Part shown: positions 53,382 through 62,422 of the stretch, piece by piece
Layout of the letters: each line of letters begins with the position of its first letter
How positions within the stretch are numbered: position 1 is the stretch's first letter
Assembly: GCF_003234265.2 (NCBI RefSeq)
Contig: NZ_CP126256.1
Coordinates: 3,038,001-3,102,000 of the forward strand
Reading direction: 5' to 3'
DNA from: Curtobacterium sp. MCSS17_015
GTDB taxonomy: Bacteria > Actinomycetota > Actinomycetes > Actinomycetales > Microbacteriaceae
Length of the DNA stretch: 64,000 nt
Translations under genes and position numbers: made by a program
The notes under the pieces: model-generated
What the model saw: the letters and a program-made list of their open reading frames with translations, nothing else
Database searches by the model: none
Told to the model about the DNA's origin: nothing

Positions 53382-53852
53382 CTACCAGCGGTAGTGCGCG
53401 AAGGCCTTGTTCGACTCGGCCATCTTGTGGGTGTCCTCACGGCGCTTGACCGCGGCACCGAGACCGTTCGACGCGTCGAGGATCTCGTTCATGAGACGCT
53501 CGGTCATCGTCTTCTCGCGACGGGCCTTGGCGTACGAGGTCAGCCAGCGCAGCGCGAGCGTGTTCGCACGGTGCGGCTTGACCTCGACCGGGACCTGGTA
53601 GGTCGAGCCACCGACGCGGCGGCTGCGGACCTCGAGGGTCGGACGGACGTTGTCGAGCGCCTTCTTGAGCGTCGTGACGGCGTCCTGGCCGTTCTTGGAG
53701 GAGACCCCTTCGAGTGCGTCGTAGACGATGCGCTCGGCGAGGCCCTTCTTGCCGTCGAGGAGGATCTTGTTGACGAGCTGGCTGACGACGGGAGCGCCGT
53801 AGACCGGATCGGCGACGACGGGGCGCTTCGGGGCGGGACCCTTACGAGGCAT
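53382..53852 (-). CDS. rpsG: 30S ribosomal protein S7
   Basis: 156 residues: [37 protein letters not shown] and [22 protein letters not shown], ending KAFAHYRW. Five bases after rpsL. Confidence 0.99.
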   Translation of the reverse strand: MPRKGPAPKRPVVADPVYGAPVVSQLVNKILLDGKKGLAERIVYDALEGVSSKNGQDAVTTLKKALDNVRPTLEVRSRRVGGSTYQVPVEVKPHRANTLALRWLTSYAKARREKTMTERLMNEILDASNGLGAAVKRREDTHKMAESNKAFAHYRW

Positions 53853-53857
53853 CTAAC

Positions 53858-54226
53858 TCAACCCTTCTTCGCACCGTAGCGGCTACGAGCCTGCTTACGG
53901 TTCTTGACGGCCTGGGTGTCCAGGGCACCACGGATGATCTTGTAGCGGACACCCGGGAGGTCCTTCACACGACCGCCGCGGACGAGCACCATCGAGTGCT
54001 CCTGCAGGTTGTGGCCCTCACCGGGGATGTAGGCCGTGACCTCGGTGCCGTTCGAGAGCTTGACACGAGCGACCTTGCGCAGTGCCGAGTTCGGCTTCTT
54101 CGGGGTGGTGGTGTAGACGCGGGTGCACACGCCACGCTGCTGGGGGTTCGCCTTCAGGGCGGGCGCCTTGGTCTTGACGACCTTCGGCGTACGACCCTTG
54201 CGAACGAGCTGCTGGATGGTAGGCAA
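53858..54226 (-). CDS. rpsL: 30S ribosomal protein S12
   Basis: 122 residues from TTG 54226 ([20 protein letters not shown]). AGGAG lies five bases before the TTG. ATG/GTG starts further up would add a stretch with no S12 homology. [21 protein letters not shown] carries Lys43 and [13 protein letters not shown]ys88, the streptomycin-resistance positions, both wild type. Confidence 0.97.
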   Translation of the reverse strand: MPTIQQLVRKGRTPKVVKTKAPALKANPQQRGVCTRVYTTTPKKPNSALRKVARVKLSNGTEVTAYIPGEGHNLQEHSMVLVRGGRVKDLPGVRYKIIRGALDTQAVKNRKQARSRYGAKKG

Positions 54227-54338
54227 CTGTTCTCCTGGTTCTTCGCTCGTGCTCTCTGGCCGACGCGGTCCGTCGGCTTCCTCATCCCACACGGACCACC
54301 GCCTGACGGCGGGGAAGACTGGGGATGGAGTGATCAGG

Positions 54339-54386
54339 AGGCCGGAGGCCTGCAGGATCTGGGCGCGCCCGAAGGCGCACACCCAG
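54339..54386 (-). ncRNA. Structured 5' leader of the str operon
   Basis: Directly after the promoter the transcript can form CUGGG-GCGCC-UUCG-GGCGC-CCCAG (54386-54359; a UUCG tetraloop stem with a small bulge) and then AGGCC-UCC-GGCCU (54351-54339). The whole leader is about 155 nt. It could stabilise the mRNA or mediate S7/S12 control. Confidence 0.45.
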
Positions 54387-54389
54387 AAG

Positions 54390-54418
54390 AGCCTAGCCGT
54401 CGGACCCGCTGAAATCAA
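54390..54418 (-). promoter_or_regulatory. Sigma-A promoter of the str operon
   Basis: Minus strand TTGATT (54418-54413), a 17-bp spacer and TAGGCT (54395-54390). Same -10 as the rplM promoter. Confidence 0.8.
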
Positions 54419-54487
54419 TCCGCGGCAGCCCCGGCACCACGCCGTCCACCCAGGGCGAGAACGGCGTCGCTGCGGGGAACGGGATGC

Positions 54488-55681
54488 TCAGGAGCCGGAG
54501 TCGCTGCTGCCGTTGGCGACGGCGGGAACGAAGGTGGCGCCGTCGTCGTCGAAGCCCGTGATCCACCCCGACGCGTTGACGTCGATCGGACCGGCCGTCG
54601 CCCTCCCGCGCCCGGCCGGGCCGGTGAAGTCCGCCGTGAAGCTCGCGGAGCCCGGGGAGCGCGTCTCGACCAGCCATCCCTTCGACGACCACGCGCCGAC
54701 CCCGACGGCCGGACGGGCGTCGAGCGTCCACTTCTGGTTCGTGTAGGTGTTCGCCGGGTTCTCGCCGTACGCGTAGAAGCTGCACCCGTCGGGCGTGGCC
54801 GTGGGCGATGCCACACAGCCGTCCACCCACGAGTCGACCGCCTTGCTCGCCGCCTGCTGGCCCGCGTCCGTCAGGGTCGTGGCGAGCACGACGGGGGTCC
54901 CTGGGGTCCCGAACCCCCGGACGGCAGCCGTCGACGCATCTGCCGTGAACCACTTCCCACCGTCGGCCGAGACCTCGTAGGAGCCGGGGAACGCCCGCAG
55001 CGCGACCGCACCCAGGTCACCGGTCGTCACCTGGGCCCCGGCGACCTGCACCCCGCTGCGGGTCGGCCCCTGCACGACGACCTCGACCGAACCGAGGGAC
55101 GGCGGCTGCAGCTCCCAGACGGGGAACACGCCCCAGTCGGTGCCGGTGCGCTCGAGTTCGAAGGTGGCCGGCACGCTCCGGCCGGCCTGGGTCAGCAGCA
55201 CTCGCACGGTCGCCCGGTCGTCACCTTCGTCGACGGAGGTGATCCGGTGCGCCGTGATCTTGTCGCCCGCCTCGGCGTACGCGGCATCGGTGAGGAGCAC
55301 GTCGTCGGTGTCGCGGTCGATGCCCGCGGACTCGAGCGCGTCCGACAACCGACCGTCCTCGACGTCCTGCAGGAACGCCTGCACCGGCCGTTCCGCCGAG
55401 TGGCTGTCCGATCCGACCGACCAACCGATCCCACCGGCGACCACGAGGAGCACGAGCGCTGCCGCCCCTGCGACGATGCCGATCACCGCACCCTTGCGCA
55501 GCCCCCGCCGGGGGCGGCCGGGGCCGTGCCCCGGGCCACCGGCGGACGCATCCGGCTGCCCCGACGGGGGGCCGCCCGGCGCAGGCGCGGTCATCACGGC
55601 GGGGAGCACGGCGTCCCCGCGCAGGGTGTCCGCCCCCGGCACCGATCCCCAGCCCGGTACGTGGTCAGGTCCGTCGGTCAT
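54488..55681 (-). CDS. Uncharacterised single-pass membrane protein with secreted domain
   Basis: 397 residues. A Gly/Pro-rich cytoplasmic N-terminus (~1-60) precedes one membrane helix (AVIGIVAGAAALVLLVVAGGIGWSVG region, ~65-90). Outside is a 300-residue domain that starts VQAFLQDVEDGRLSDALESAG, like DUF4878/NTF2-type lipoprotein folds, then repeats of beta strands including GSVEVVVQGPTRSGVQVAG. There are two cysteines (DGCVAS, DGCSFY), perhaps a disulfide. I do not recognise the family. A TACGAT box at 55724-55719 probably drives it. Ends near the str promoter. Confidence 0.75.
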   Translation of the reverse strand: MTDGPDHVPGWGSVPGADTLRGDAVLPAVMTAPAPGGPPSGQPDASAGGPGHGPGRPRRGLRKGAVIGIVAGAAALVLLVVAGGIGWSVGSDSHSAERPVQAFLQDVEDGRLSDALESAGIDRDTDDVLLTDAAYAEAGDKITAHRITSVDEGDDRATVRVLLTQAGRSVPATFELERTGTDWGVFPVWELQPPSLGSVEVVVQGPTRSGVQVAGAQVTTGDLGAVALRAFPGSYEVSADGGKWFTADASTAAVRGFGTPGTPVVLATTLTDAGQQAASKAVDSWVDGCVASPTATPDGCSFYAYGENPANTYTNQKWTLDARPAVGVGAWSSKGWLVETRSPGSASFTADFTGPAGRGRATAGPIDVNASGWITGFDDDGATFVPAVANGSSDSGS

Positions 55682-55756
55682 GAGTCCCCCAAGGTGCGAT
55701 CGGTCAGCCCGTCTCGGAATCGTACCGGGCGGGACGGAGGTGGGGCGGGCCTCCCG

Positions 55757-56212
55757 TCAGTCCTGTGGACGGACCGGTGCCGCTTGCTGCCCCTGTGGAC
55801 GAGGCGCCTGCCACCGCACCGCCGAGATGCCGCCGACGACCGTGACGAGCGCGACCACGACGCCGCCGACGACGAACGGACTGAGCGCGTACCCGGCCGG
55901 GAAGACGAGCAGTTCGGCGGCGTCCGACCGGACGAGTGTGTAGCCGACCGCCCCCACGCCGAGCATCACGAGGTAGGTCGTCGCAGCGGCGACGAGCCCG
56001 GTGACGACCGGGTTGCCCTCGCGCGCGCCCGTCGCGGTCGCCAGGAAGACGACGACCGCGGCCCCGACGACCATGCCGGGTCCGAGGTACGGGGTGGCGT
56101 CCGGCTGGCGGATCGCCTCGACGTCCGCGAGCAGCGCTTCGAAGCCCGTCACGGCGATGACGAGCGCGATGAAGAGGACGGACGCCATCGTCGCCACCAA
56201 CCACCGGGACAT
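55757..56212 (-). CDS. Four-TM uncharacterised membrane protein
   Basis: 151 residues with four hydrophobic helices: WLVATMASVLFIALVIAVTG, YLGPGMVVGAAVVVFLA, VVTGLVAAATTYLVMLGVGAVGY-like and FVVGGVVVALVTVVGGI. The C-terminus is Pro/Gln-rich. Resembles small actinobacterial DUF membrane proteins of unknown function. ATG 56212 follows TACGAT by six bases (56224-56219), so leaderless. Confidence 0.75.
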   Translation of the reverse strand: MSRWLVATMASVLFIALVIAVTGFEALLADVEAIRQPDATPYLGPGMVVGAAVVVFLATATGAREGNPVVTGLVAAATTYLVMLGVGAVGYTLVRSDAAELLVFPAGYALSPFVVGGVVVALVTVVGGISAVRWQAPRPQGQQAAPVRPQD

Positions 56213-56253
56213 GCGCCGATCGTAGCGCCCTGCGGAGGGTCCGGGTCCGGCCG

Positions 56254-56883
56254 CTACGGGGCGTCCGCGGGTTCGGGCTGCGCCGTGTCCCGCTGCGCGG
56301 CCCCCTGCTGTTGAGCGTGCTGCTGGTGGGCCGCCTGGACGAGCGCCAGCGCGATGGTCGCCGTGATGACCGGGACCGTCTCGGTCATCGGCGCGGGAGC
56401 ATCGTGGCCGACGGCCGGGCCGGTGCGGTCACCGTCAGCGGACGGGAGGCCCGGGGTCGGGGCGACGACGGTCGTCGCGTCCGCCACGTGGGACGTCGGC
56501 GCCTGCTGCGGTGCCGGTTCGCGACCGGCCTCGACCAGGTCGTGGTCGCGCAGCGCCGGACCGATCACCGGGAGGACCGCGGTCGTGGTGGGCGGCTCCG
56601 CGTGCAGCTCGGGCGTCGGCTGCACACCGGCCGTACCCCGACGTCGACGCACGACCATCCGGACGAGCACCACGGCGGCGACGGCGGCCCAGATGCTGTT
56701 CACGATCGTGGACGGCACGGCGTTGTGCGCGGCCACGTTGACGGCGATCGCGACACCGCCGACCAGGTTGAACAGCTGGTAGACCGGGCCGTTCGCGATC
56801 TTCCCGAGGGAGAACAGGATGTAACCGACGAGGACGGTTACGGCTCCGAACCAGCCGAGGAACTCCACGACACCGACCAACAC
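56254..56883 (-). CDS. CBU_0592-like membrane protein with long Pro/Thr-rich tail
   Basis: 209 residues. The first ~80 (VVEFLGWFGAVTVLVGYILFS, GPVYQLFNLVGGVAIAVNVA) match the CBU_0592-like three-helix domain of unknown role. After VVRRRRG comes a ~125-residue low-complexity tail rich in Pro/Ala/Thr/Gln. GTG 56883 has GGAG six bases upstream. Confidence 0.75.
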   Translation of the reverse strand: MLVGVVEFLGWFGAVTVLVGYILFSLGKIANGPVYQLFNLVGGVAIAVNVAAHNAVPSTIVNSIWAAVAAVVLVRMVVRRRRGTAGVQPTPELHAEPPTTTAVLPVIGPALRDHDLVEAGREPAPQQAPTSHVADATTVVAPTPGLPSADGDRTGPAVGHDAPAPMTETVPVITATIALALVQAAHQQHAQQQGAAQRDTAQPEPADAP

Positions 56884-57056
56884 GAGCGACTCCGGGCACG
56901 ACGAGGGACGCCCGTTCCGAGGGGACGTCCGAGAGGGAGATGGGCAGCCGCGAGCGCGGGCCCGAGCAGCATCGTAGAGGCACGGAACGCCCCGGCGGAA
57001 GCGGGTCCGGCGTGGCGGCGGGACCCCTTCCGGGGGGCGTTCTGCGGGGATGGGGG

Positions 57057-57788
57057 TCAGCCGGCGGCGTCGGAAGCTGCGGCCGTGCCCGACGCGTCGG
57101 CATCGATGTCGAGGACGTAGACGTAGCCGCCGAAGTTCCAGGTCGTGGAGGACGTCTCGGTGGATTCCGCCGACGGCTCGGAGGCGGACGACGTGATCGA
57201 CGTCACGAGGTACAGCCGGGACAGGTCCTGTACCTCGGTCGCGAAGGCCATCGCCTGGTCGAACGAGCCGTCCACCGACACCGTGACGGGGATCACGGAG
57301 AAGTTCTCCCCGGTGATCCGCGCGTCGGTCGTGACGCCCGGCGGCGAGGGCGTGGCCGATGCGGACGGCGCGGGGGTCGCAGTGGGCGGGGCCGCCGGCT
57401 CGGTCCCGTCGGTCGCGGTCGACGCCGCTTCGGCGACCGGCGGGATGTAGGCGGTCGCGTCCGAGGTGGTGATCGTCGAGACCGTGACTCCTGCCGTCGT
57501 CGCTGCCTGGTCGACCTCGTCGTAGAACGCGGACATGCGGTCCGACGACGGCACGGAGGCCTGCAACTCGGCAAGTGCCGTCCGCATCTCGGGCAGGGTC
57601 TTCGCCTGCTGCCGCAAGCGGGCGAGTTCGCCGGACTTCACCGCGTTCTCGTGCTCGACGGTCGCCTGCTGGGCACCGTCGGTCGCCGCACGGCTGAGCT
57701 GGGGTTGCACGCCGAGGAAGAAGCCTGCAGTCGCGACCACCACCATGGCGAGCACGGCCAGGACCATGTTGAGGTGGTTCCGGGTCAT
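57057..57788 (-). CDS. pilO: Type IV pilus inner-membrane protein PilO
   Basis: 243 residues. One membrane helix near the N-terminus (LAVLAMVVVATAGFFLGVQP), a coiled-coil region (~35-80, LARLRQQAKTLPEMRTALAEL), a Pro/Ala-rich linker (~118-155) and a ferredoxin-like C-terminal domain (FSVIPVTVSVDGSFDQAMAF). PilO pairs with PilN and joins PilM. ATG 57788 is one base after the pilN stop. Confidence 0.82.
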   Translation of the reverse strand: MTRNHLNMVLAVLAMVVVATAGFFLGVQPQLSRAATDGAQQATVEHENAVKSGELARLRQQAKTLPEMRTALAELQASVPSSDRMSAFYDEVDQAATTAGVTVSTITTSDATAYIPPVAEAASTATDGTEPAAPPTATPAPSASATPSPPGVTTDARITGENFSVIPVTVSVDGSFDQAMAFATEVQDLSRLYLVTSITSSASEPSAESTETSSTTWNFGGYVYVLDIDADASGTAAASDAAG

Positions 57789-57789
57789 G

Positions 57790-58569
57790 TCATTCCCCCT
57801 TCTTCTGCGGGAGGTACTTGCCGTCGAATGCTCGCTCGTCGACGTGGATGGTCATGTTGACCGTGTAGTGGCCACTCGTCTCCTCGAGCGTCACGGAATT
57901 GACGGTCGCGTCGACGAAGCCGTCCAACGATCGAACCGCCTCGAGCCAGTCCGGCACGGTCGGCAACGTCTGGCTGATCGCGTCGAGCGTCAGCGTGGCG
58001 ACCCGCCTGCCCTGCAGGGGCGCATCGGTCTGTGCGTACGGCTCGAGCGGGGAAGCCGAGTCGACGCCCACGCCGTTGATGACGACGCCCTCGGGGAGGG
58101 ATGTCCGCACCTCTCGCAGGTACGGCCCCCACGCGATCTCGGTCGACCCTCCGACCGCCTGTGCGGACTCCAGGAGCGACGTCGAGGTCTCGGTCGTCCG
58201 CACTTCCTTGTACTGCGCCTGCTGCTGCAGGAGCGAGAGCGTCTGCGCCTGTGCGTTCGCGAGGTCGTCCGTCGCTCGGGTCGCCACGAGGGAAGCGCCT
58301 CCGATGCCGATGCCGACCGCCACCGCGACGACGACGACTCCCGCCCACAGACGACCGACGACCCGTCGTTCACGCCGGTGAACCAGCACCTCGGTCGGCA
58401 GGAGGTCCGCACGCGGACGGGCGCCGACGACCGGACCGTTGCCGGCCCCACGTCGGGGCTGGCGCTTCGACCGCTGCGCGGTCTCCTCGACGACGCGGCG
58501 CTCCGGGCTCACACTCGTGCGCCCACGCGCCCCGGCGAACCGCGGCTGCTTCATCTTCGCCTCGCTCAT
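57790..58569 (-). CDS. pilN: Type IV pilus assembly protein PilN
   Basis: 259 residues. The N-terminal cytoplasmic part (~75 residues) is basic and contains DLLPTEVLVHRRERR, the PilM-binding equivalent of the INLLP motif. One membrane helix follows (WAGVVVVAVAVGIGIGGASLV), then coiled coil and a ferredoxin-like domain (LTLDAISQTLPTVPDWLEAV). ATG 58569 overlaps the pilM stop as ATGA. Confidence 0.85.
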   Translation of the reverse strand: MSEAKMKQPRFAGARGRTSVSPERRVVEETAQRSKRQPRRGAGNGPVVGARPRADLLPTEVLVHRRERRVVGRLWAGVVVVAVAVGIGIGGASLVATRATDDLANAQAQTLSLLQQQAQYKEVRTTETSTSLLESAQAVGGSTEIAWGPYLREVRTSLPEGVVINGVGVDSASPLEPYAQTDAPLQGRRVATLTLDAISQTLPTVPDWLEAVRSLDGFVDATVNSVTLEETSGHYTVNMTIHVDERAFDGKYLPQKKGE

Positions 58570-59618
58570 GCTGCCTTCCCTCCGACAGCGAGCCCCCACG
58601 CCACCGTGATCGACGAGGCGTGGGTCTGGAGGTCCTCGGGGCGGATCGACTTCGCGAGCCCGGCGTGGGTGAACGGCTCACCGCGTCGGACGGGCAAGCC
58701 GGTGGCCTCAGCGAGCGCCGACGCGAAGCCCGGCAGCTCAGCCGCACCGCCGACCAGCAGGACCTCGCCGACGGGCTCGGACGGGTGGGTGTTCACGAAG
58801 TAGTTCATCGTGTTCCGGAGGCTCGCGAGCAGCTCTCCGACCGTCTCCCGGACCGCGGCGACCGCAAGGGCGTCGTCGCGGGTCCGGGCACGGGTCGAGT
58901 CCATACCGAAGTGACGCTTCACGGACTCCGCTGCGGATGCTGGGACTTCGAGACGGCCAGCCAGCAGCCGGGTCACGTCCTCGCCTCCGGTGGGGATGAT
59001 GCGCACGAACTTCGGCACGCCGTCGGTGACGACCACGACCGTGGTGGTGTTGCCGCCGCATTCGACGATGGCCGTGGTCCCGCTCCGCTGGGACGGCGAG
59101 AGGACGCGCGCGAGGGCGAACGGGATGAGGTCGACCGCGACCGGGTTGAGGCCGGCGGTCTGGACCGCGCGCACGTTCGCGAGGACCGCGTCCTTCACGG
59201 CGGCGACCAGGAGACCGCTGACCGTCGGGCCGTTCTCGCTCGTCCCTTCCGAGGTCGGGTAGAAATCGAGGATCGCGTCCACGACCGGGACCGGCAACAT
59301 GTCCTGGACCTGGAACGGCAGTGATTCCCTGATCTGCGCCAGCGGAGCCTTCGGCACGGTCAGGTCACGGGAGAGCACGCGCTGGTTCCCCATCCCGAGG
59401 ACGACGTCGCGCGACCGGAACTTCCCGACGGACCACAGCTGGCGGAGGGTGGCCGCGACCGTGTTGGGCTCGACCACCTCGCCCTGCCGCGTGGATCCCT
59501 CGGGCACCGGCACCTCGGCGAAGCGGAGGATCACCGGCTTCGCCCGATCTGCGTCCTGCACCTCGACAGCGCGGATCGAAGCCGCGCCGATGTCGACGCC
59601 GACGATGCTCTTGGCCAT
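58566..59618 (-). CDS. pilM: Type IV pilus assembly ATPase PilM
   Basis: 350 residues of the FtsA-like actin fold: IVGVDIGAASIRAVEV phosphate-1 loop, LPFQVQDMLPVPVVDAILDFY, AIVECGGNTTTVVVV phosphate-2 and LLVGGAAELPGFASAL adenosine motif. PilM links the cytoplasmic motor to PilN/PilO. ATG 59618 has GAGG upstream. Confidence 0.92.
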   Translation of the reverse strand: MAKSIVGVDIGAASIRAVEVQDADRAKPVILRFAEVPVPEGSTRQGEVVEPNTVAATLRQLWSVGKFRSRDVVLGMGNQRVLSRDLTVPKAPLAQIRESLPFQVQDMLPVPVVDAILDFYPTSEGTSENGPTVSGLLVAAVKDAVLANVRAVQTAGLNPVAVDLIPFALARVLSPSQRSGTTAIVECGGNTTTVVVVTDGVPKFVRIIPTGGEDVTRLLAGRLEVPASAAESVKRHFGMDSTRARTRDDALAVAAVRETVGELLASLRNTMNYFVNTHPSEPVGEVLLVGGAAELPGFASALAEATGLPVRRGEPFTHAGLAKSIRPEDLQTHASSITVAWGLAVGGKAA

Positions 59619-59719
59619 GACGGCCTCCTTCCGTGCCGCCGCGGAGGAGCTCTGCGGAGGATGGTGCATGCCCGGGCCGGACGCCGGGAGGACTTGGTGG
59701 GTTCGCGGTCGAGGGCTGA

Positions 59720-60577
59720 TCACGAGAGCCCGAGGAGCCCGAGGTACATCGCCCAGAGCGGTGGACCGAACGCGATCCCGAGCCAGGCGCCGACGAGCAT
59801 CCAGGGGCCGAACGGGATCCCGCTCCGCCGTCCGGCTCGCCGCACGGCGACCAGGGCGATGGCGAAGATACCGCCGAGGAGGAACGCACCGAAAGAACCC
59901 ACTGCGAGGGGTCCCCATCCGAGGTACGCCAGGGCGAGCCCGAGCACGACGGCGAGTTTCACGTCCCCGAACCCCATACCGCCGGGCACCGCCACGGCGA
60001 GCCCCAAGTAGGCCCCGCCGAGGATCACCGCTCCGACCGCGCCCCGCCCCAGCGCTGCCCAGTCGCCGGACAGGACGGATGCCGTGATCAGCAGCACCGG
60101 CATCACCACGGAGGCCGGCAGCACGATCCGGTTCGGCAACGTGTGGGTGTCGAGGTCGATGAGCGCGAGCGCCACGCTGAGCGCCATCAGGTACAGGTAC
60201 GCGACGAGCACGACGAGCGCGTGGACGTCCGCTGACGCTCCCGTTGCCCCACCGGTCGCGGGCGACCAGGGCGCCGTGAGGAGGAGGAGCGTGACGACCA
60301 CGAAGAGCCCGCCCGTCGCCGCCTCGACCAGCGGGTACCGTTTCGAGATACGGACGCCACAGTCCCGGCAACGACCCCGCAGCGCAAGCCACGACAGGAC
60401 GGGCACGTTGTCGCGACGGCGGATCGCGTGCCCACACCGCGGGCACGCGCTGGCCGGCCGGACGACGGAGAGTCCGGCGGGGACGCGGTGGACGACCACG
60501 TTCAGGAACGACCCGACGACGATGCCCAGGACGCCGACGAGCACGACCAGGACAGGAGCGGCTGCCGAGATCGTCAC
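59720..60577 (-). CDS. pilD: Prepilin peptidase / N-methyltransferase (PilD)
   Basis: 285 residues, eight-helix aspartic protease. SFLNVVVHRVPAG, CPRCGH and CRDCGVRI (four-Cys zinc site), the first aspartate in LALIDLDTHTLPNRI and the second in GGMGFGDVKLAVVLG are present. Cleaves the pilin leaders of the genes upstream. GTG 60577 overlaps the stop of the upstream gene as GTGA. Confidence 0.95.
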   Translation of the reverse strand: MTISAAAPVLVVLVGVLGIVVGSFLNVVVHRVPAGLSVVRPASACPRCGHAIRRRDNVPVLSWLALRGRCRDCGVRISKRYPLVEAATGGLFVVVTLLLLTAPWSPATGGATGASADVHALVVLVAYLYLMALSVALALIDLDTHTLPNRIVLPASVVMPVLLITASVLSGDWAALGRGAVGAVILGGAYLGLAVAVPGGMGFGDVKLAVVLGLALAYLGWGPLAVGSFGAFLLGGIFAIALVAVRRAGRRSGIPFGPWMLVGAWLGIAFGPPLWAMYLGLLGLS

Positions 60578-62409
60578 GGTACCGCTGCCCCCGATGCGGT
60601 GTAGGCGGTGCGGGACTCGAGCTGCGTCGCGACGCGGTAGGTCGTGATCGTCGGTTGCGGGAACTTCGGCGGGGTGTACGTGGCGAGGGACGGGTCGTAG
60701 GCGTAGTCCTTGAAGTACCCGCTCGCCCCGCTCCCGGTCCCCACCGCACCACGGAAGTTCTGCGCGATCGATCCGTTCACGGTCAGTGTTCCCCGAGAGG
60801 ACCCGAGCGTGTAGTTCTGTACCGCGAACGTGCCGTCGTTCGCGAGGATCGCCGCGTCGATCCGGCGGTTGGCCGGCTTGTAGGGCTGCTTGGCCTGGTT
60901 GACGGGGTTCCAGACCCACACCGCACGCTGTCCGATCAGTCCGAGGACCGTCGACGCCGACCGGGTCGCGGGGTAGGTGATGTCGCCGGTGACGTACAGG
61001 TAGTTCTCCGCAGCGACGGTCACCGCTTTGTCCACCGTGCCCCTCACGAAGACGTCACCGTTGTCGCAGCCGTACGGATCGGTCACGGTGTTGCCGAGGC
61101 CCGCTGTCGGGTCTGCCTCGTTGGTGCTGCCGACCTCGGGGAAACCCACCCCGTTCGACGGCAGCGTCGTGGCCGTGCTGGCGCGCGTCGTGACGTCGCA
61201 CGCGGTGGCCTCCCGCTTGTACTCCGAGCTGCTCCAGAGATTGGGGTCCTGACCGCCACGCGACCGGACGGCCGGTTCGTTCTGCACGTAGATGAGGTTG
61301 TTCTTCGGGATGTCGATCGTCGCGCCGGCGGGGGTGTGCAGCTGTTCGACGTCCCCGCAACGGGCTGGCTGGCTGCCGCCCGTCAGGAAACCGCCCGCTT
61401 GTTCGGCTGCTCCCTTCACCCACGTCTTCACGGTCATCGGCGAGACGATGTTGACCTTCCCTCCGCCGAGGAAGGTGATCTTCGTGGGACCGGTGTACAG
61501 GCAGCCCGGGCCCTCCGGCGTGTCCGTCGTCGACCGGAGGTCCTCGCGCGTGTAGTCGCGGAGATCCGCGATGGTGGCCGGCGGCGTGAGCGTCGAGCTC
61601 GTCGTGGGGTTGCTCGCGAAGGTCGGCGTCGTGCCGGTGCACCCTGCCTTGGTCCAGCCGTACACGCTCTGCACGGTGCCCTGGAAGGTCGCGCCGCAGA
61701 TCCGGAACTGGTCGTTCGACCGCACCGGGCCTTCGAGCAGGTCGCGTGCCGCGAACTGGATGTACTGGCAGGTCGTCCCGACGGCGAACGGCCGGTACTC
61801 ACTGGTGCAGGGGACCTTGCACTGCTGACCGCCGCAGGTGGAGTTGACCGTCTCGTTGCTCACGGAGGGATCCTGGGACTCGTAGTTCGTGAAGTACAGG
61901 TAGTTGGAGAAGCCGTCCGGTCGGACGTTCGCGATGAACGTCCGTGTCGTCGAACCAGCGCGCCCCGTCGACTGCACACGGATGGCACCCTGCGATGTGA
62001 GCTTCGAGTTGTCGACCGCGTACCGGTAGGAGCCACCACTCGGAGTGCCGTCGCGCCCGGGAACGTTCACCCAACGGTCTTCGGGCCGGTACCCGAAGGC
62101 CGGATTGCCGCCGGGGCCGTCGGAGAACTTGCTCCCGCTGTCCCTGCTGAACGGAGCGGCCTCCTCGCCGTGGGTCCCGTACGAGTTGTCCGCATTGAGA
62201 CGGGCCTGGTAGTCCGCGATGCCCGCGTAGGCCGCGGCCGCGGCACGCGCCCAGTCCCGGTCGTTCGTGGTGAGTCGCGCTCCGCTCGACGAGACCGCTA
62301 CGAGCGTCGCGACGAGCATCATGACCACCATGCCCACGCCGACGACCGCGACGAGTGCGACGCCGCGCTCGTCGTCGCGAGCACGCAGCGTATGGAGGAT
62401 CCGGATCAC
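60574..62409 (-). CDS. Large PilX-like minor pilin / pilus tip protein
   Basis: 611 residues. The N-terminus DDERGVALVAVVGVGMVVMMLVATL is a class III/IV-type pilin signal: cleavage after Gly, hydrophobic helix. An unusually large ~570-residue extracellular part follows, with ten or so cysteines (e.g. TCGGQQCKVPC) and many Thr/Ser/Asn strands, consistent with a tip adhesin rather than a structural subunit. It lacks the Glu5 of major pilins (VALVA). Start at ATG 62409. Confidence 0.72.
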   Translation of the reverse strand: MIRILHTLRARDDERGVALVAVVGVGMVVMMLVATLVAVSSSGARLTTNDRDWARAAAAAYAGIADYQARLNADNSYGTHGEEAAPFSRDSGSKFSDGPGGNPAFGYRPEDRWVNVPGRDGTPSGGSYRYAVDNSKLTSQGAIRVQSTGRAGSTTRTFIANVRPDGFSNYLYFTNYESQDPSVSNETVNSTCGGQQCKVPCTSEYRPFAVGTTCQYIQFAARDLLEGPVRSNDQFRICGATFQGTVQSVYGWTKAGCTGTTPTFASNPTTSSTLTPPATIADLRDYTREDLRSTTDTPEGPGCLYTGPTKITFLGGGKVNIVSPMTVKTWVKGAAEQAGGFLTGGSQPARCGDVEQLHTPAGATIDIPKNNLIYVQNEPAVRSRGGQDPNLWSSSEYKREATACDVTTRASTATTLPSNGVGFPEVGSTNEADPTAGLGNTVTDPYGCDNGDVFVRGTVDKAVTVAAENYLYVTGDITYPATRSASTVLGLIGQRAVWVWNPVNQAKQPYKPANRRIDAAILANDGTFAVQNYTLGSSRGTLTVNGSIAQNFRGAVGTGSGASGYFKDYAYDPSLATYTPPKFPQPTITTYRVATQLESRTAYTASGAAVP

Positions 62410-62422
62410 GATGAGGCTCCGA

